Below, piece by piece: positions 4,962 to 5,535 of a stretch of 5,535 nucleotides of DNA (positions within the stretch are counted from its first letter, which is position 1; every line of letters begins with the position of its first letter). A model generated the notes under the pieces. That model was given only the letters and a program-made list of their open reading frames with translations, did not search any database and was not told the origin of the DNA. Origin of the DNA: Candidatus Fibrimonadales bacterium (GTDB taxonomy: Bacteria; Fibrobacterota; Fibrobacteria; Fibrobacterales; Fibrobacteraceae); the NCBI GenBank assembly GCA_009777135.1, contig WRMM01000158.1, positions 1-5,535 on the forward strand, read 5' to 3'. A program made the translations under genes and the position numbers.

Positions 4962-5535
4962 TTTCTAACAAGCAAAGGCGAACTGCCATCGGATGGGATT
5001 ATATTGTAAGCGCCTGCAGGGAGGTGGCGTGTATTCCAAATATACTGGTTTTGCTCATTGCGGTAAAGGGTAGCAATCTGGTTGCCTTGGTGGTTGATTA
5101 TAGCCAAGCTATCTGCCTTGCAAGTTGAAGAAGGCGTTATTATAAACAAACTTTCATTGCGATTTATAAATAAAGAGGCGGGACCGCGAGACATGCTGGG
5201 AGTAAATTTGACAGGTTCTGGCTTAGAAGGAGGAGATGTTTTTGGAGCAGTTGCGGGAGAGAGGTTTTTTGCGGAAGCCAAAGCAAGCATCAGCAAAAAA
5301 TCACCTTGGCCGCCAATTGTGGATTCTTGAATCATAAAATCATCTGCGCTATCGTAAAACACAGCGGCAGAAGTGTTAAATTCTTCAAGAGGCGTGAATT
5401 CTGGAACGCCAAAATGTGTTTGCATTTTATTGTGAGTAGCTCTATCGCCAGGTCCCTCAGACAATGCGCCCACTGGAAAAACGCCAGTTAAGCGGTAAAT
5501 GCCATTGTAAATATTACGAATGCCATGCGGAAGAT
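4958..5535 (-). CDS. C-terminal part of a secreted glycosidase-like protein (GH9-like end, linker, sorting-type tail), start beyond window
   Basis: The frame is open to the right edge, giving 191 residues that begin LPHGIRNIYNGIYRLTGVFP; the GTG at 5473 is internal. Residues 59-72 (FYDSADDFMIQEST) fit the second family 9 cellulase signature, [FYW]-x-D-x4-[FYW]-x3-E-x-[STA]. Glu70 stands where the proton donor would be, but the signature's final N-[STA] is Gln76-Gly77. A Pro/Ser/Lys linker follows (about 88-115). Residues 120-191 then resemble a type IX secretion C-terminal domain: ADSLAIINHQGNQIATL, then WNTRHLPAGAYNI, ending in LLVRK. A cell-surface or secreted polysaccharide-degrading enzyme is the best reading. 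The catalytic Asp region lies outside the window, so family membership is tentative and another all-alpha-barrel glycosidase family is possible. The stop overlaps the next gene as GTGA. Confidence 0.65.
   Translation of the reverse strand, partial: LPHGIRNIYNGIYRLTGVFPVGALSEGPGDRATHNKMQTHFGVPEFTPLEEFNTSAAVFYDSADDFMIQESTIGGQGDFLLMLALASAKNLSPATAPKTSPPSKPEPVKFTPSMSRGPASLFINRNESLFIITPSSTCKADSLAIINHQGNQIATLYRNEQNQYIWNTRHLPAGAYNIIPSDGSSPLLVRK

Noticed and set aside
5471..5473. GTG as the start of the rightmost protein
   Set aside because: The frame stays open for 20 more codons to the window edge with protein-like sequence (IYNGIYRLTGVFPVGAL across the GTG), so the gene begins outside.

Overview
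The window carries a compact block of genes that all read from the minus strand. In transcription order (right to left) they are: the 3' end of a large secreted glycosidase-like protein, an LPP20-like lipoprotein, argJ, an exported glutaminyl-peptide cyclotransferase, a 64-residue membrane protein, tRNA-Val(UAC), tRNA-Asp(GUC), hisF, and the 5' part of dapF, which runs off the left edge. No mobile element, CRISPR array or phage gene was found. The only gene-poor stretch is about 150 bases between tRNA-Asp and hisF.

Organism. The rightmost protein ends in a degenerate family 9 glycoside hydrolase active-site signature, then a Pro/Ser/Lys linker, then a tail resembling the C-terminal sorting domains of type IX secretion cargo. 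The other clues are an LPP20-like lipoprotein, weak Shine-Dalgarno sites at most genes, tRNAs without encoded CCA, and a small two-helix membrane protein of the DUF3098 kind. Together these suggest a plant-fibre-degrading Gram-negative of the Fibrobacterota/Bacteroidota side of the tree, with a Fibrobacter-like gut bacterium as the best guess. This is inference; no marker gene in the window proves it.

Right half (about 2064-5535). Four genes are packed with start/stop overlaps: glycosidase tail/lipoprotein GTGA, lipoprotein/argJ TGATG, and argJ/cyclotransferase overlapping by 20 or 38 bases. They look like one translationally coupled operon, although argJ makes arginine precursors in the cytoplasm and the other three products act in the envelope or outside. 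Left half (1-2067). A near-consensus promoter, TTGACA-17-TATATT, has its -35 box built onto the stop codon of the cyclotransferase gene. It should drive the 64-residue gene and the two tRNAs, which begin only four bases after that gene's stop codon. The transcript may continue into hisF-dapF, because no intrinsic terminator is evident; hisF and dapF overlap by ATGA.

Most notable points: HisF has Gln at position 130, where the well-studied enzyme has its second catalytic Asp; the messenger-tRNA junction is very tight; a plant/bacterial-type glutaminyl cyclase with a signal peptide shares an operon with a probable secreted cargo protein; and a start-less hydrophobic fragment after tRNA-Asp resembles the first helix of the 64-residue protein. 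I did not find a clearly new multi-gene system.
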